The position numbers were made by a program, and so were the translations under genes. This document shows, one piece after another, positions 34,726 through 45,529 of a DNA stretch of 64,000 nt (position 1 is the first letter of the stretch; every line of letters begins with the position of its first letter). The DNA lies in assembly GCA_014925825.1 (NCBI GenBank), contig JACGCK010000192.1, positions 1 to 64,000 of the forward strand, written 5' to 3'. Under the pieces are notes generated by a model. The model had not been told where the DNA came from. It saw nothing but the letters and a program-made list of their open reading frames with translations, and did no database searches. The DNA is from Pholiota molesta (lineage: Eukaryota > Basidiomycota > Agaricomycetes > Agaricales > Strophariaceae).

Positions 34726-35539
34726 CAAGGGGTACGCCCCAGCAAATTCCGGCATATCACGTAGGGGGGGAGGGGGTGGTCTAGAGGCCTTAACCAAAAA
34801 AATAATGACAGTAAAATATCCATTTTAAATGACATTTAATGCTTTATATTGTGGTTTTGTGTTATTTTCCAGTGTATTTGAAGCATTTCAGCCCTACATG
34901 AAGATATTTTACCTATATAATGACTCTTAAAGACATAAGCCAATTATATGAGTTCAATTTGGATTACTTTACAACTTATCCTAGGGTTCAATCTGAAATA
35001 TAAATAAGATTTGACTATAATACTGCCAATTTCCAAGTATATCATTAGAACAACAGTCCTTGGGCCTTGGCATATAATTTTTTTTATTGCTTTATTTACT
35101 TCAAATTGTGCTTTAAGAAAGAGCATTTCCTTAAACCAACCAGCTTATTCAAGTTTCCATAAATCAAGGCATAAATTAGGCATTGATTTATGGGTAGAAT
35201 GGTAGATTATATAACTATAAGTAAGTGAAATATGGGAGTGATTCTTTGGTAATTCTGCATAGCAGTGTGGGAAAGGCTTGCGAAAGGTATTTCACACATA
35301 CCAGGTAGTACCAGGTACTATCTGGTATTGTACCCAGTATCATACCAGGTATTTGTGGGTATGGGACACACATCACTGCCACCACCACATGATATTTTTG
35401 ATTAATAATCCATTGTTGGAATCAAAACACGTGATAAAATTGCCTTTTTTAGACAGGTAGGGGAGGGGGGGAGGTCCAATTTTGCCTTAATCAAAAAAAT
35501 CAACGTGATATATCTGATTTTTTTTGCGCGTACCCCTTG
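34726..35539. mobile_element. hAT-like MITE (814 bp, 8-bp duplication)
   Basis: It starts CAAGGGGTACGC and ends with the reverse complement GCGTACCCCTTG; a second inverted block (atatcacgt) follows about 28-30 bases inside each end. The 8 bases cctgactt flank both ends (34718-34725 and 35540-35547), fitting the hAT superfamily. The interior is strongly AT-rich and holds stacked ccaggta/taccaggta motifs at 35298-35352. Poly-purine plus 'ccttaa(c/t)caaaaaaat' blocks near 34780-34800 and 35478-35500 form an additional internal direct repeat. It encodes nothing. Its right end lies 18 bases before the CTG that replaces the ATG of the next gene. Confidence 0.85.
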
Positions 35540-35557
35540 CCTGACTTCTCGTTTTTA

Positions 35558-36828
35558 CTGAGACTTACCGCCGATCAAGAAGTTGCATCCATATTTGCTG
35601 GTACTCTCTTCTACGGGCTTTACCTCTCCACCCTCTTTCACTGCCTTCGATGGCTCATCTTCGCCGATGAAGGGTGGAAAGTGCACAATAAGATAAGCTG
35701 GACGACGCTGGCTATCACCATAATACTTTTCGTGGTTACCACAATCAATACGGCACTCGGACTGCAAAACAGCATGGTTCAAGTCGTGATTGATACCAAG
35801 CTGAAGCCAGCATCACCGCCAGGATCGATATGGATAACCGCGGCATTACCTTGGATGGCGGTTCTTAAGGTATGCTCGCAATTGACACTACAAGAAAAGT
35901 AGCCTCCTAATTATTGTACCTCAGTGCACAGATGCCAATGTATCGATACTTCTTGCGGATGCTGTCCTGGTCCGTATATCATTGACAAACATTATTTACA
36001 TATTGATATATAGACCTAATGAAAAACAATAGATTTATCGTACCTGGATTATCTACTCGCGATCGCGACGAGTCGTTCTATTCCCCATCTTCTTATGGAT
36101 GGGAGGATTAGGGCTCACGGTCTTGCAAGCATACCACTGGAAATTTGTGCCAAGCATATCGATCTTAAATGCATGGCAGGTTGTCGACACGGCGGTCAGA
36201 CCAGAGATGATATTGATACCATTCTGGACATCGACAGTCATTCTGAATGGTTATTCGACATGTAAGTGTTCTTTAAAATTTCAGCGCCCACTCCATGGCC
36301 AATACGGGATACGTTGCTAAAGAAATATTGAATATTGACTAGTTATGATTGCTCTGCGCATCTATCGCGTCGCAAGAGGATCCAGGGCCATTGGAAGCAC
36401 CTCTATACACACACCTAAATTCGTCATGCGTATTCTCATTGAATCAGGTGTCTTGTATGTCTCTGTGGCCATCGCACACTTCGTATCCTGGTGGTCAGCT
36501 ATTTCCTACGCAATTTATGGCCTCTCCACCATTGCAAGTTGGCTAAATCTTATCCTCTTGGCGTTCGAGAGCACTAATATACGTGCTTTGCTTATTCCAG
36601 TATATGTCGGTGACTGGGATCGCATTCAATCTCATTCTCATTCGCGTTGCTCAAAATCGCGTTCAGGATACACCAAGCGTAGCTCCGTTACGGCCCATAC
36701 CAGGCATTCACTTGAATCCCAGCGGAAAAAGAACTCCTGCCGGACAATCTGAGGTCGATACCATTTCCGCAATTGCCTTCCGTCCTGACCATGCGGATTC
36801 AAATTCATTGGTCCATGACCGTATGTGA
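35558..36828 (+). pseudogene. Seven-helix membrane protein, copy A, start codon lost
   Basis: Exons 35558-35869, 35925-35969, 36033-36261, 36343-36533 and 36601-36828 match the five exons of the intact paralogue at 44118-45363 one for one. Where the paralogue has ATG ACC CTT, this copy has CTG AGA CTT, and no in-frame ATG lies upstream before the MITE at 34726-35539. The fourth intron has a GC donor (ATT|GCAAGT) where the paralogue has GTGAGT. The rest of the frame is open, with about seven hydrophobic segments (IFAGTLFYGLYLSTLFHCL, FPIFLWMGGLGLTVLQ, MRILIESGVLYVSVAIAHF). It is either a recent pseudogene or a gene that starts at CTG or at a downstream Met. The function of this fungal membrane-protein family is unknown. 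Confidence 0.7.
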
Positions 36829-37447
36829 ATGTCTTCCACTGCTTCCGTTGTCTGATGCCAAAGTCCTTCAGGTATCCTTCAGATATCATTAGTGTGATTT
36901 GCGTATCAGCTCAATTTGAATTTCTCGACTGCATAATTTTTTTTTATCTCTGTATATGGAATGTAGAACGACGGATGGGAATGCCTTAATTGTTTGTCAA
37001 GCCCTGTCCATTTATGATTTTAGATATCGTCGAGCAATCTTTCAATATTGACAGCAAAGATTTTAGCGTGCTTACTTGTCGAGCCAACGAAACGTTATCT
37101 CCTAGGATCGCGACACGACGAGATGGTGGCGTTGACCCGGGAAGATGTCACCGTTTAATCATTGCCCCTGACAAATTATGTCCAGCAAAGTCGGAGAATA
37201 GCTATTCAATTACTCCTACCTCAACAGCCATAAGGTACGGTACAGTCTGTGGAGATGAATATGTCTTCCAACGTCGACCCAAAGCACAGGGCCCGATAAT
37301 ATGCTTGAATTTTTTAGCTGACAACTGGAAAGTTGCGCGGTAGATACGGATCAGTCTACCGCGCACTGGACAAATAAGCGCCAAAAGGTACTTCACTGAG
37401 CTCGTGGTCTTGCAAGCATATTGGCAAAGCTCGTAGGCAACGTCACT
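36829..37447. other. Gene-free stretch
   Basis: The frame at 36990-37343 is open for 117 codons but begins with TTG, has no domain I know and no codon pattern, so I do not call it. Confidence 0.35.
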
Positions 37448-37600
37448 CTATTTCTTGGGGAACCAGTCGACGAGATAGCGCCTGGCAGCATTCCGAATTT
37501 GTCGTCCCTAGACCCAATGTCAGCATCAGAGCTAACAACTTCGATCGCGTCCTCCGTCTTACCTGCAAATCCCTGTTAGCCTGATCCCAGGAGCTACGCG
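37448..37600 (-). pseudogene. C-terminal exon pair of an unidentified protein (possible AAA-lid type)
   Basis: Two minus-strand exons separated by a 54-base intron (GTAAGA..TCTAG) join to read SWDQANRDLQ then GRQIRNAARRYLVDWFPKK before a stop at 37448-37450. GRQIRNA resembles the lid segment of fungal AAA ATPases, but the evidence is thin. No upstream ATPase core can be found between here and 38.9 kb, so this is a stranded fragment. Confidence 0.35.
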
Positions 37601-37867
37601 TCGAGTCGACGCTGTCCGTGCTAGTAGAATGGGAATTCTCAGAATACAGGAATCTTATGGATTCTCGCCCTGTACCTTAGACATAGTAAGCGGACATCAA
37701 GGAAAGGCGCGGTATGTGATAAGACCGCTGACACAGGCGATTGACAAAACTGGGAATAAAAGTTGCCGTAATTGGGTGGCGAAAGTGGGGCCTTTGGTCG
37801 CTGGAGACAAAGAAGCGGGCACGGAGATTTCCAGGCTCAGGAGCACAAATCACATCTTATACTCATG

Positions 37868-38560
37868 TCGTGCATTCTTGAGAACAGGGTGCGGAGATTA
37901 ACCAACGGCCCGAGAACTATTAGTGGTATGTCGATTACAACCGATGTAAATAGCCGCGCAAAGTACAGAGCATGAAGACCACGCACCTCCAAGAACTAGA
38001 GCCTCATACAAATCGGCTTCATAGTCTATTCCCAGGTTTAGACGTCACAGTGTAGCCGAATGAGAAACGAGTCCAGCACAACCCTGAACCCCATCCGTTG
38101 TGACAGAAGTGGCGAAGTCGAAGATCGAGGGTTTCGAAAGTAAATTTAGATACATCTCTGTTCAGCGTTTGGTAGACGTTTAAACAGTTCTTCCAAAGTA
38201 TATAGCCTTAGATGAAGGGTTCTTAGATTGCGAAAGCTGAGCGGGGGATGATGGACATGTTGGAAGGTAACGCAAGTCCACGAGAATGAGTCGAAGTGTA
38301 CACCGTGAGAGTGCGGAGAATTCAGAAAGGAAAGGACGTATCGCGCTTGTGCGTGCTAGGGTATGGAATACGGTTGAGATAGATGTATGTCATTCGGGAA
38401 AGCGTTTTCGAAATCGCCAAGACTTTGACGACCTCTTCGACTTCGTCCAGCTCCGGGGTCGTTAGAACAAGGGCAATGTATTGGATTGTAGGCAGGATGT
38501 TGCAATGCTCTGAGAGCGCTAGCCCCAGAAAAGAATGTACATTGATTACGCAGCGACGAT
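37868..38560 (-). pseudogene. Third, degenerate F-box gene copy
   Basis: Minus-strand fragments in several frames match the two F-box genes: ALSEHCNILPTIQYI and VVKVLAISKTLSRMTYIYL correspond to HSEHCTILPAIQYV and KILAPSKRLSQLTYIHTL of copy 2, and LGPLVNLRTLF near 37890 corresponds to LGPLVNLHSLF. The F-box itself is not recognisable and there are many frame breaks. It is an old relative of the same family, in the same orientation as copy 2. Confidence 0.65.
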
Positions 38561-39055
38561 TATCGTCTCTTGATTGTCGTTTGTCTGAGGAGGTGGTGTC
38601 GTGGTGCGTTGCAGCACGTTGCAGCCAAACAAACAATGATCTGCACCGCCACTTGACAGGCCGATCACGACTTTCTGCCGCACGCGACACGCGTCGAGAA
38701 CGCGTATGGTGCCCAAATGGTGCCGATCTTCAACCGATCTTTTTGCAATAATCAAAAAACGAGTCATGTATTGGCATTGGATAGGTGCTTACAGATACGG
38801 ACTGTAAGTTAAAGTATCTAACGCACCGTCGGTTTTTGAAGAAGAGCAGGGGTGGTAGAGGCCCCGGAGGCCCGGTGGCAACGTTTGCAAGCGATAAATT
38901 ATGTGGCTCATTGAGAATAGCCAATTAGTATAATGTCCTAGACAGTGGGACAACGTTGAGCATGAAACAAAAGTGAAACAAAAGGGATTGAACAGACCTT
39001 AGTAGCGTAAGTCAAAATTGCCTGCGTAGGCAATGCGTAGGCGTCGTCCCAGTCA
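38561..39055. other. Gene-free stretch
   Basis: Nothing supportable; it contains the 3' end of the DUF1279 gene on its right. Confidence 0.3.
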
Positions 39056-39730
39056 TTATGGCGTATCCTTCTTATTTCTCCTCTCCCGGATCCTCTCGCG
39101 CATTTCCTGCGCTGCACGTCGCGTGCCAGCGGTCCCAGCCCATCCCCTCGCCGATAGCCACCCTACGATCTTGGGCGTAAACGCAGCCGTCAGTCCGACA
39201 CGGATGGGCATCAGCATCTTGTGAATGGCAAACGCCAGCATGAGCGTGGCGTAGAAGCCCTCCTGGCCCGTACCCGCTTGCGCTTCCGAGTCGACCGCAT
39301 CGTCCCCAGGCTCCGCAGGCCGCGTGGAGAAGAAGTCAGCGAACAGGCCTTTGACGCTGGCGGCGACCTCGGCGACATACTCCGCGCCGAGGAGGTTGAT
39401 GCCGATGAAGACGACGGCGAAATCGAGGACGGAGATGAGTTGGTATACGCCGAGGGTGTACCACCCATACGCCTTGATCAGGTGCCTGAGACGCTGGGAC
39501 ATGGATGCATCGGGCGGGAGAGCTTTGAGATGGGGCTCGGCCGCGGGCTTGGGGCCAGAGTCCGCCATGAGACGGGCAGTGAATTTAGTGAAGAAGCGGG
39601 CATTGCGACGCGGGGTGCGGGTGAGCGGCGAGAAAGCGAGACGGGTGGTGGCAGTGAGGAAGAGCAGAGGGCGTGCGGCACGTGGGGCTACGGGCTTGAA
39701 TATGTAGAGGCGCGGAAAGATTGCGCTCAT
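39056..39730 (-). CDS. Mitochondrial DUF1279 protein, tandem copy 1
   Basis: A single exon of 224 residues. The first ~50 residues are Arg/Pro/Ser/Thr-rich and lack acids (IFPRLYIFKPVAPRAARPLL ... NARFF), a mitochondrial presequence. The DUF1279 domain spans about residues 75-205: QRLRHLIKAYGWYTLGVYQL, a hydrophobic helix (ISVLDFAVVFIGINLLGAEYV), a polar insert rich in Glu/Ala, then a second hydrophobic segment (FYATLMLAFAIHKML) and a positively charged tail (RRAAQEMRERIRERR). The family (FAM210/Nat2-like) sits in the inner mitochondrial membrane; its molecular role is not settled. It is a close tandem copy of 40259-40930, in the same direction. Confidence 0.85.
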   Translation of the reverse strand: MSAIFPRLYIFKPVAPRAARPLLFLTATTRLAFSPLTRTPRRNARFFTKFTARLMADSGPKPAAEPHLKALPPDASMSQRLRHLIKAYGWYTLGVYQLISVLDFAVVFIGINLLGAEYVAEVAASVKGLFADFFSTRPAEPGDDAVDSEAQAGTGQEGFYATLMLAFAIHKMLMPIRVGLTAAFTPKIVGWLSARGWAGTAGTRRAAQEMRERIRERRNKKDTP

Positions 39731-40258
39731 GGTGGTTGGTAGTAAGCGCCATATTCAATGCGCTCGACGATTGGAATATTAGTTCGTCACCTGATACGAC
39801 CGGGCCTATTATGTATTCCACCGCCGCGGCGCAACGCAATGTGCGGCACAGCTCTGTCATGTCCACGTTCATCCCAATGCCGTTCAAAAAAGGCGACGCT
39901 TAACGCAGGGCCCAGTGGCAGAAAACCAGCACTCACATGCATGCATGCTGCGAACTCACTACTGGCCGAAGGTACGTGGTGCGTGCTGCGTGCTGTGGGG
40001 GCGACTCGTCGAGGATAAATTGCTCGAGGCCGCTGTTTAGGCTGGCAATTCTAATTGGTCCCTGAAAGCCACAAGTAACGTCGAGGACACTGTCTAACAT
40101 GCGAGGTTCGAATACCGTCAACAAGTCCTGATCGATAAACGTTTGAACATTAAGATATTAAACGCCCATAGGCGCTTATTTGAATAGGACACTACCTCGT
40201 TATACCTTGTAGACCTTAGTAGTAGTTTCAGTTATTGCCTGTGTAGGTGCCGTCTCTG

Positions 40259-40930
40259 TCATCGTGATATATCCTTCTTATGCCTCCTCTCCCGGATCTT
40301 CTCTCGCATTTCCTGCGCTGCACGGCGCGTACCAGCAGTACCAGCCCATCCCCTCGCTGATAACCACCCCACGATCTCGGGCGTAAATGCAGCCGTGACT
40401 CCGATACGGATGGGCGTCAACATCTTGTGAATCACAAATGCAAGCATGAGCGTGGCGTAGAAACCTTCCTGGCCAGTACCTGCTTGCGCTTCGGCCTCAT
40501 CCTCCCCCGGCTCTGCAGACCGCGTATGGAAAAGATCAGCGAAAACGCCCTTGACGCTGGCGGCGACCTCGGCAACATACTCTGCACCGAGGAGATTGAT
40601 ACCGATGAAGGTGACGGCGAAATCGAGGATGGCGATGAATAGGTATACGCCGAGAGTGTACCACCCATACGCCTTGATCAGGTGTTTGAGACGCTGGGAC
40701 ATGGTTGCATCGGGCGGTAGAGCGCTTAGATAGGGCTCGGCCGCGAGCTTGGGGCCAGAGTTCGCCATGAGACGGGCAGGAAATCTAGTGAAGAAGCGGG
40801 CATTGCGACGCGGGGTGCGGGTGAGCGGCGAGAAAGCGAGATGGGTGGTGGCAGTGAGGGAGAGCAGAGGGCCTGCGACGCGTGGGGCGACCGGTTTGAA
40901 TATGTAGAGTCGCGGAAGCACTAGGCTCAT
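40259..40930 (-). CDS. Mitochondrial DUF1279 protein, tandem copy 2
   Basis: A single exon of 223 residues, nearly collinear with the upstream copy; differences cluster in the acidic insert (HTRSAEPGEDEAEAQAG versus STRPAEPGDDAVDSEAQAG) and at the last residues. The presequence (LPRLYIFKPVAPRVAGPLL) and both helices are kept, so both copies look functional. The intergenic DNA is only partly shared: the ATG context atggtggt is kept, while the rest of 39731-40258 is different. The head of this gene faces the F-box gene at 41285 across 354 bases, which must hold both promoters. Confidence 0.85.
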   Translation of the reverse strand: MSLVLPRLYIFKPVAPRVAGPLLSLTATTHLAFSPLTRTPRRNARFFTRFPARLMANSGPKLAAEPYLSALPPDATMSQRLKHLIKAYGWYTLGVYLFIAILDFAVTFIGINLLGAEYVAEVAASVKGVFADLFHTRSAEPGEDEAEAQAGTGQEGFYATLMLAFVIHKMLTPIRIGVTAAFTPEIVGWLSARGWAGTAGTRRAAQEMREKIRERRHKKDISR

Positions 40931-41284
40931 GGTGGTCAGTGTGAGCGCTAGGAGCGTTCCCCGTAATTCTGAAACAAGTGCGCACTGCGCGCGCCCGCGC
41001 GACGATTTGGAATAGCGTCACGAGTCACCTGATGGGCAGCCCCGGGCCGGGCCCGGCCGTCGCAACCAAAGCCCAAACGCAACCTGAACTTGACCTGAAC
41101 GCAACCTGAACGTTGAATTTTGAAGCTGACCTGACTGCCAATTCACATTTGGCGTACTCCATTGGCCAACGTTTCATTAATCTGATTATCCAGCATAACA
41201 TAGCATGGTGAGTGGACGATAATCCTGACATATCATTATTGGAAACTAAAACAGTGTCATTGTCAGGCCTTTGTTTCGCCATTC

Positions 41285-43006
41285 ATGAATGTTCTAGGGA
41301 CCAACTATGCGCCTGCCCCAATCGACATCGACGCTATTGAACGAACGTTAGAAACTCCTAGTGCAAATCTACGGGCACTTGAGGGCCAACTAACTCAGCT
41401 GCAGGAACAGTTGGAGACAAAGAGGGAGAGAAGGGACACTCTTTCAAGGAGTATCGATGAGCATCACAACCTTCTCACTCCCTTCCGCTGTCTGCCTGAT
41501 GATATCCTCCGCGAGATTTTCGTGGCTTGTCTTCCCACAGAACATGAATCGATGATGGACTGCAACGAGCCCCCTTTAGTCCTGGGTTATGTCTGCAGAA
41601 GCTGGCGATCTGTCACCTACGGTACGCCACGTTTGTGGGCAACACTCCATATTTCGATTCCCAGACCTCCCAGCTATCGCGGCCCTGTCAAGGCAGAGCC
41701 GATAAACCATTATAACGATATTTTCGAAGGCAATGTATACCGTCATCTGATTAGAATCGACACCTGGCTTTCTCGCTCTAAAGCCTGTCCGCTCGCCATA
41801 ACAATTCATGATCCCTATTCGTACTGGCCGGTTGTAGCCCCAACAATGGCATATTACCAATTATTGAATAAATTTTCCGATCGAATCTGGCGCCTTGATC
41901 TCGACGGAATAAGCCATCAACCAACGTCGGATTTCCTGGCGTCCATCCCTTCCACCTCATTTCCACATCTCCGAGTTCTCCTTCTGAAATTCAATCAGAG
42001 TAGGCACGGCCAGTTCCCCACGGGAAAGTGGAGAGACAGTGGCCTGCTGAACGTCCCGAGCCTAACATGCTTGCGCGTTTCGGTATGCCCGTTTCGTCTT
42101 GACGATATCACAGCGAACTGGTCGCACCTTACCCACCTCATCATGGCGGGCGCGAGCTTGCGGCGCCTGGACATCTCCGACGCCCAGAAGATCTTCACCC
42201 GCTGCCCGCGGCTGCGCCATTGCGCCATCGATTTTTTGAGCCTCCAAAGTCCGCCCGTCACGTACACGCCATTTTCCCTCCCATACCTCCATACCCTGGC
42301 TATCGTCGATAGCTCATTCTACTTGGGCGACCTCTTCGAGTATGCCGAGCTTCCATCCCTTCGAGATCTCTCCTACCACTCCAAGCTATGCCCAGCACTC
42401 GACCGGCCTTCAGCTATGCTGGTGATTCTGTCGCGTACAAACGCAAGCGTTGAACGTCTCACGACGAATATCCAGTTCTTCACCCTAGCCGATCTCCTTA
42501 AGTGCTTCGAGATGACCCCATCGTTAACACATCTGACCAACATACGGTGCGCTTCTGGATTTTCTTCGCTCCAACGCCGACTGCGACAGTCTCTTCCTGT
42601 AGCGCCCAAGATGCTGACCGCCCTGTTGGATGTGTTGACGCCCGCTCCGCACCACCCGCTGTACCTCCCGGCCTTGCAGGTCGTCGATTTTGATTCGACG
42701 AACTTGCAGATGCAACTATCCGACTTTGAGATCGTGAACTTCATCCGAGGCAGGATGAACGGCGCTTCTCTGACATCGAATCGTATTCAGGTGGCGGCAC
42801 TTACCAAGGTTTCCTTCGTCTTATCGAACGATATGGAGATCGACATTCGCCCGCAACTTTCTGAGTACATTGCCAACGGTATGAGGTTACACCTTACATA
42901 CCTCGGGAACCCTAGCCCATCACGTCGAACACGGGGTTTTTCAAGCAACACCTACATAGTCCCTGGTTTTCCGCCTCGCGAAGTAGATGATGCGGATTAT
43001 CTCTAG
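41285..43006 (+). CDS. F-box protein with N-terminal coiled coil
   Basis: A single exon of 573 residues. Residues ~20-60 are a Leu/Glu/Arg coiled coil (LRALEGQLTQLQEQLETKRE); the F-box follows at about 65-110 (LPDDILREIFVACLP ... LVLGYVCRSWRSVTYGTPRLW). The C-terminal 450 residues have scattered LRR-like strands (LRVLLLKF, LTCLRVSVC, LHTLAIVDSS). This layout is the commonest F-box type in Agaricomycetes, different in build from the F-box genes at 7.6 and 24 kb. The expected role is Skp1 binding in an SCF ubiquitin ligase, with unknown substrate. The coiled coil could allow dimerisation. Confidence 0.85.
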   Translation: MNVLGTNYAPAPIDIDAIERTLETPSANLRALEGQLTQLQEQLETKRERRDTLSRSIDEHHNLLTPFRCLPDDILREIFVACLPTEHESMMDCNEPPLVLGYVCRSWRSVTYGTPRLWATLHISIPRPPSYRGPVKAEPINHYNDIFEGNVYRHLIRIDTWLSRSKACPLAITIHDPYSYWPVVAPTMAYYQLLNKFSDRIWRLDLDGISHQPTSDFLASIPSTSFPHLRVLLLKFNQSRHGQFPTGKWRDSGLLNVPSLTCLRVSVCPFRLDDITANWSHLTHLIMAGASLRRLDISDAQKIFTRCPRLRHCAIDFLSLQSPPVTYTPFSLPYLHTLAIVDSSFYLGDLFEYAELPSLRDLSYHSKLCPALDRPSAMLVILSRTNASVERLTTNIQFFTLADLLKCFEMTPSLTHLTNIRCASGFSSLQRRLRQSLPVAPKMLTALLDVLTPAPHHPLYLPALQVVDFDSTNLQMQLSDFEIVNFIRGRMNGASLTSNRIQVAALTKVSFVLSNDMEIDIRPQLSEYIANGMRLHLTYLGNPSPSRRTRGFSSNTYIVPGFPPREVDDADYL

Positions 43007-44117
43007 TATTGCTTGTATTACTCGGTCTTACAAAATACATTTACATTTATTATATTTTCTCTTGGACATTCCCTATGCTATTTCCTTCCTACTGGATCTC
43101 ATAACACCGCCTCGTAATCGCCCAGTTCACCTCTCGAATCTACAGTCTATCAACTTGGTTCTGCAAGGCCGGGAAACTTGAACCAACCGGCAAGCGCAAC
43201 TCGCCGCTGTTCCTTCAAAATCGGACTCTCGCTTTCCTGGGAGGTGTGGATCAGATAACAGCAGACGAGACTATCATCATGCTGTGTGAATTCGTGCTTG
43301 GCACCTGATGCTTCATCCACTATCCGCTGTGAAACTGCCAAATGCAACAAGAGGTCGGGAGACCGGCACAGCAATAGATGAAGTCCCGGGGAGGATGAGT
43401 ATCTATTTCGAGCTTAGAGAGCGCCGGGGACGAGGCTTATCGTTGGCTTATCGTGATTCAAACGCTCAACGGTGATCACGGTGACCTAGTTATAGAGATG
43501 TGTTGGAGTTGTGGGGAGATTAGTCTGTCAATCATGGGCTTCGCATGAGTAGCTCAGTCTCTTCGAATGCTGTATGATGCCACTTTCAGAGTTATCATAA
43601 CGAGCATTGTCGCAACGACTGAGCATTTCATGAACGCCTGATTTGTTTCGATCATTCTCTCTATATAAGTTCCTGTTGCATACATACTGGCAACTATTTT
43701 CTTCGCTCATGGGTAATGTGAACTATAATTATACATATCAAAGTACACAATAACTTGTGGGCAGCTTGTGGGCAGCGCACAGTTCCGGCTTGAGTACATG
43801 TAACCAGAATAAGACATGGCTATTTTGACGTGATCACTTTGGACGTTGATGAGAGATCTTAAGTCCTCCAATGTGCACTTGCTCCCTCATACAAGGAACG
43901 GTCACTGATCTGTTCACTTCAACTAGCACCATCTGTTGTCGCAGTCATTGTCCATCACATCGCTATTCAACGGCAACCGTCGGCAGAGATACATTTTACA
44001 ATGTCTATATAATCGGAGAGAGAACCGGAGCAAGTCAAAGACGCCCATCATTATCCCGCTCCCGCTCCACGACCAGATTAGAGGGCAGCGCCCGCTTTAC
44101 TCTCAGACTCAAGGACG
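43007..44117. other. Gene-free stretch
   Basis: Frames such as 43150-43374 minus have no recognisable domain. The right part (43870-44117) is the probable leader and promoter of the membrane-protein gene. Confidence 0.35.
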
Positions 44118-45363
44118 ATGACCCTTCGCCCAGACCAAAATGTCGCCTCCATATTTGTTAGCACTCTGTTCTATGGGCTTTACCTCGCGACCCTGTTCCA
44201 CTGCGTTCGCTGGCTTATCTTTACTGATGATGGATGGAGACTGCGGAAGAGAATTAATTGGACAATGCTCATCATTACCCTCGTGCTATTTGTGCTCTCG
44301 ACCCTTTCCAGAGCGCTAGTACTCCAAACGACCATGGTCCAGGTTCTGAATGGTAGTAAACCACACCCTGCTCCCCCACCTACCAGTCAGATTTGGAACA
44401 CGACAATATTACCTTGGATGTCAGTTGTTTCGGTAAGTTTGTCAACTAAAGATAAAGTTGAAAAATGTCTGAATCACGTCTCTTCAGTGCACAGATGCCA
44501 ATGTATCAACACTCCTGGCTGATGCCGTCCTAGTACGTGTGTCCATGTCGAATTTTGATATGTCGATCTTACAGAATGAAACACAAGATTCATCGTACTT
44601 GGATTATTTACTTGAAATCACGATGGGTGATCGTGTTCCCCATCTTCTTGTGGATCGGAGGGCTACTACTCACCATCTTACAAGCGTATTGGCAAATCGT
44701 CCAAAGCGCATCCATCTTGAAGGCGTGGCAACCCGTGAATATGACGGTTGGCCCTGGGACAATTCTGATGCCGTTCTGGTTATCGACCATCATCTTGAAT
44801 GCGTATTCTACTTGTGAGCCCCCTCTCCATTCGCTTCCAGTTTTAAGCGCCCATCATGACACGTTCTGAATTAGTCATGATTGTTCGGCGCATTTATCTG
44901 GTGGTGACAGAGTCGAAAGGCAGCCCATTGATCCGACAACTTCAATTGACGATGCGCATTTTAATTGAGTCGGGCGCCCTCTATCTCGCCGTGGCCATCG
45001 CACACTTTGTAGTGTGGTGGACGCCTAATGCGTATGCGATTTCTGTTATTTCGGGTATCGTGAGTGGTTTATACACTGTTTCTGGGGTTTGAAGAACTGA
45101 CATGAACGAATCTCACATCCCAGAACTTGTCGGTAACTGGAATCGCTTTTAACCTCATCCTCATCCGCGTTGCTCAAAGGCGCGCTGAAGAGGGGTCACG
45201 CGCCGCTGATTCAGGGCCCACGTCGGGCCTCCAGTTCAACATCACCCACTCAAAACCCCCGGTCGGTCAATTTGAGGTTGAAGCGATAGAAGAAATTAGG
45301 TTCCGTCCCCGCCCTGATGATCTACATTCCATGACCCAATCCGATACTGCCTCAGTTGTATAA
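44118..45363 (+). CDS. Seven-helix membrane protein, copy B (intact)
   Basis: Exons 44118-44432, 44488-44532, 44588-44813, 44875-45059 and 45124-45363 give 336 residues. About seven hydrophobic segments are visible: SIFVSTLFYGLYLATLFHCV, MLIITLVLFVLSTLSRALVL, DANVSTLLADAVL, VIVFPIFLWIGGLLLTILQ, ILMPFWLSTIILNAYS, RILIESGALYLAVAIAHFVV and ISVISGINLSVTGIAFNLIL; then a hydrophilic tail of ~65 residues. This topology is that of a large Agaricomycete family without assigned ligand or transport activity; receptor-like function is speculation. The ATG is well placed and shared in register with copy A, where it has mutated to CTG. Confidence 0.8.
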
Positions 45364-45529
45364 AACATGACATCGTATTACATCATGCACTTGAGTGTTT
45401 TCGAATGAATTCAATCATGTAATAGTACAATTCCATTTTCTCTATAAAGATGAACCCAAGCTTCGACGAAAGGCGAATTGAATGTCAGTTTCGGCCCTCA
45501 ATTGTTCAAGCTCCCCTTGGCATCCGCCA

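Noticed and set aside
36990..37343. 117-codon open frame
   Set aside because: It starts at TTG, has no recognisable domain and no splice partners.
39221..39742. 173-codon plus-strand frame opposite a DUF1279 gene
   Set aside because: Antisense shadow of a GC-rich gene; its composition (Glu/Arg/Gly-rich) is a by-product.
40100..40125. tRNA-like B box (gaggttcgaatacc)
   Set aside because: No cloverleaf can be drawn from the flanking sequence.
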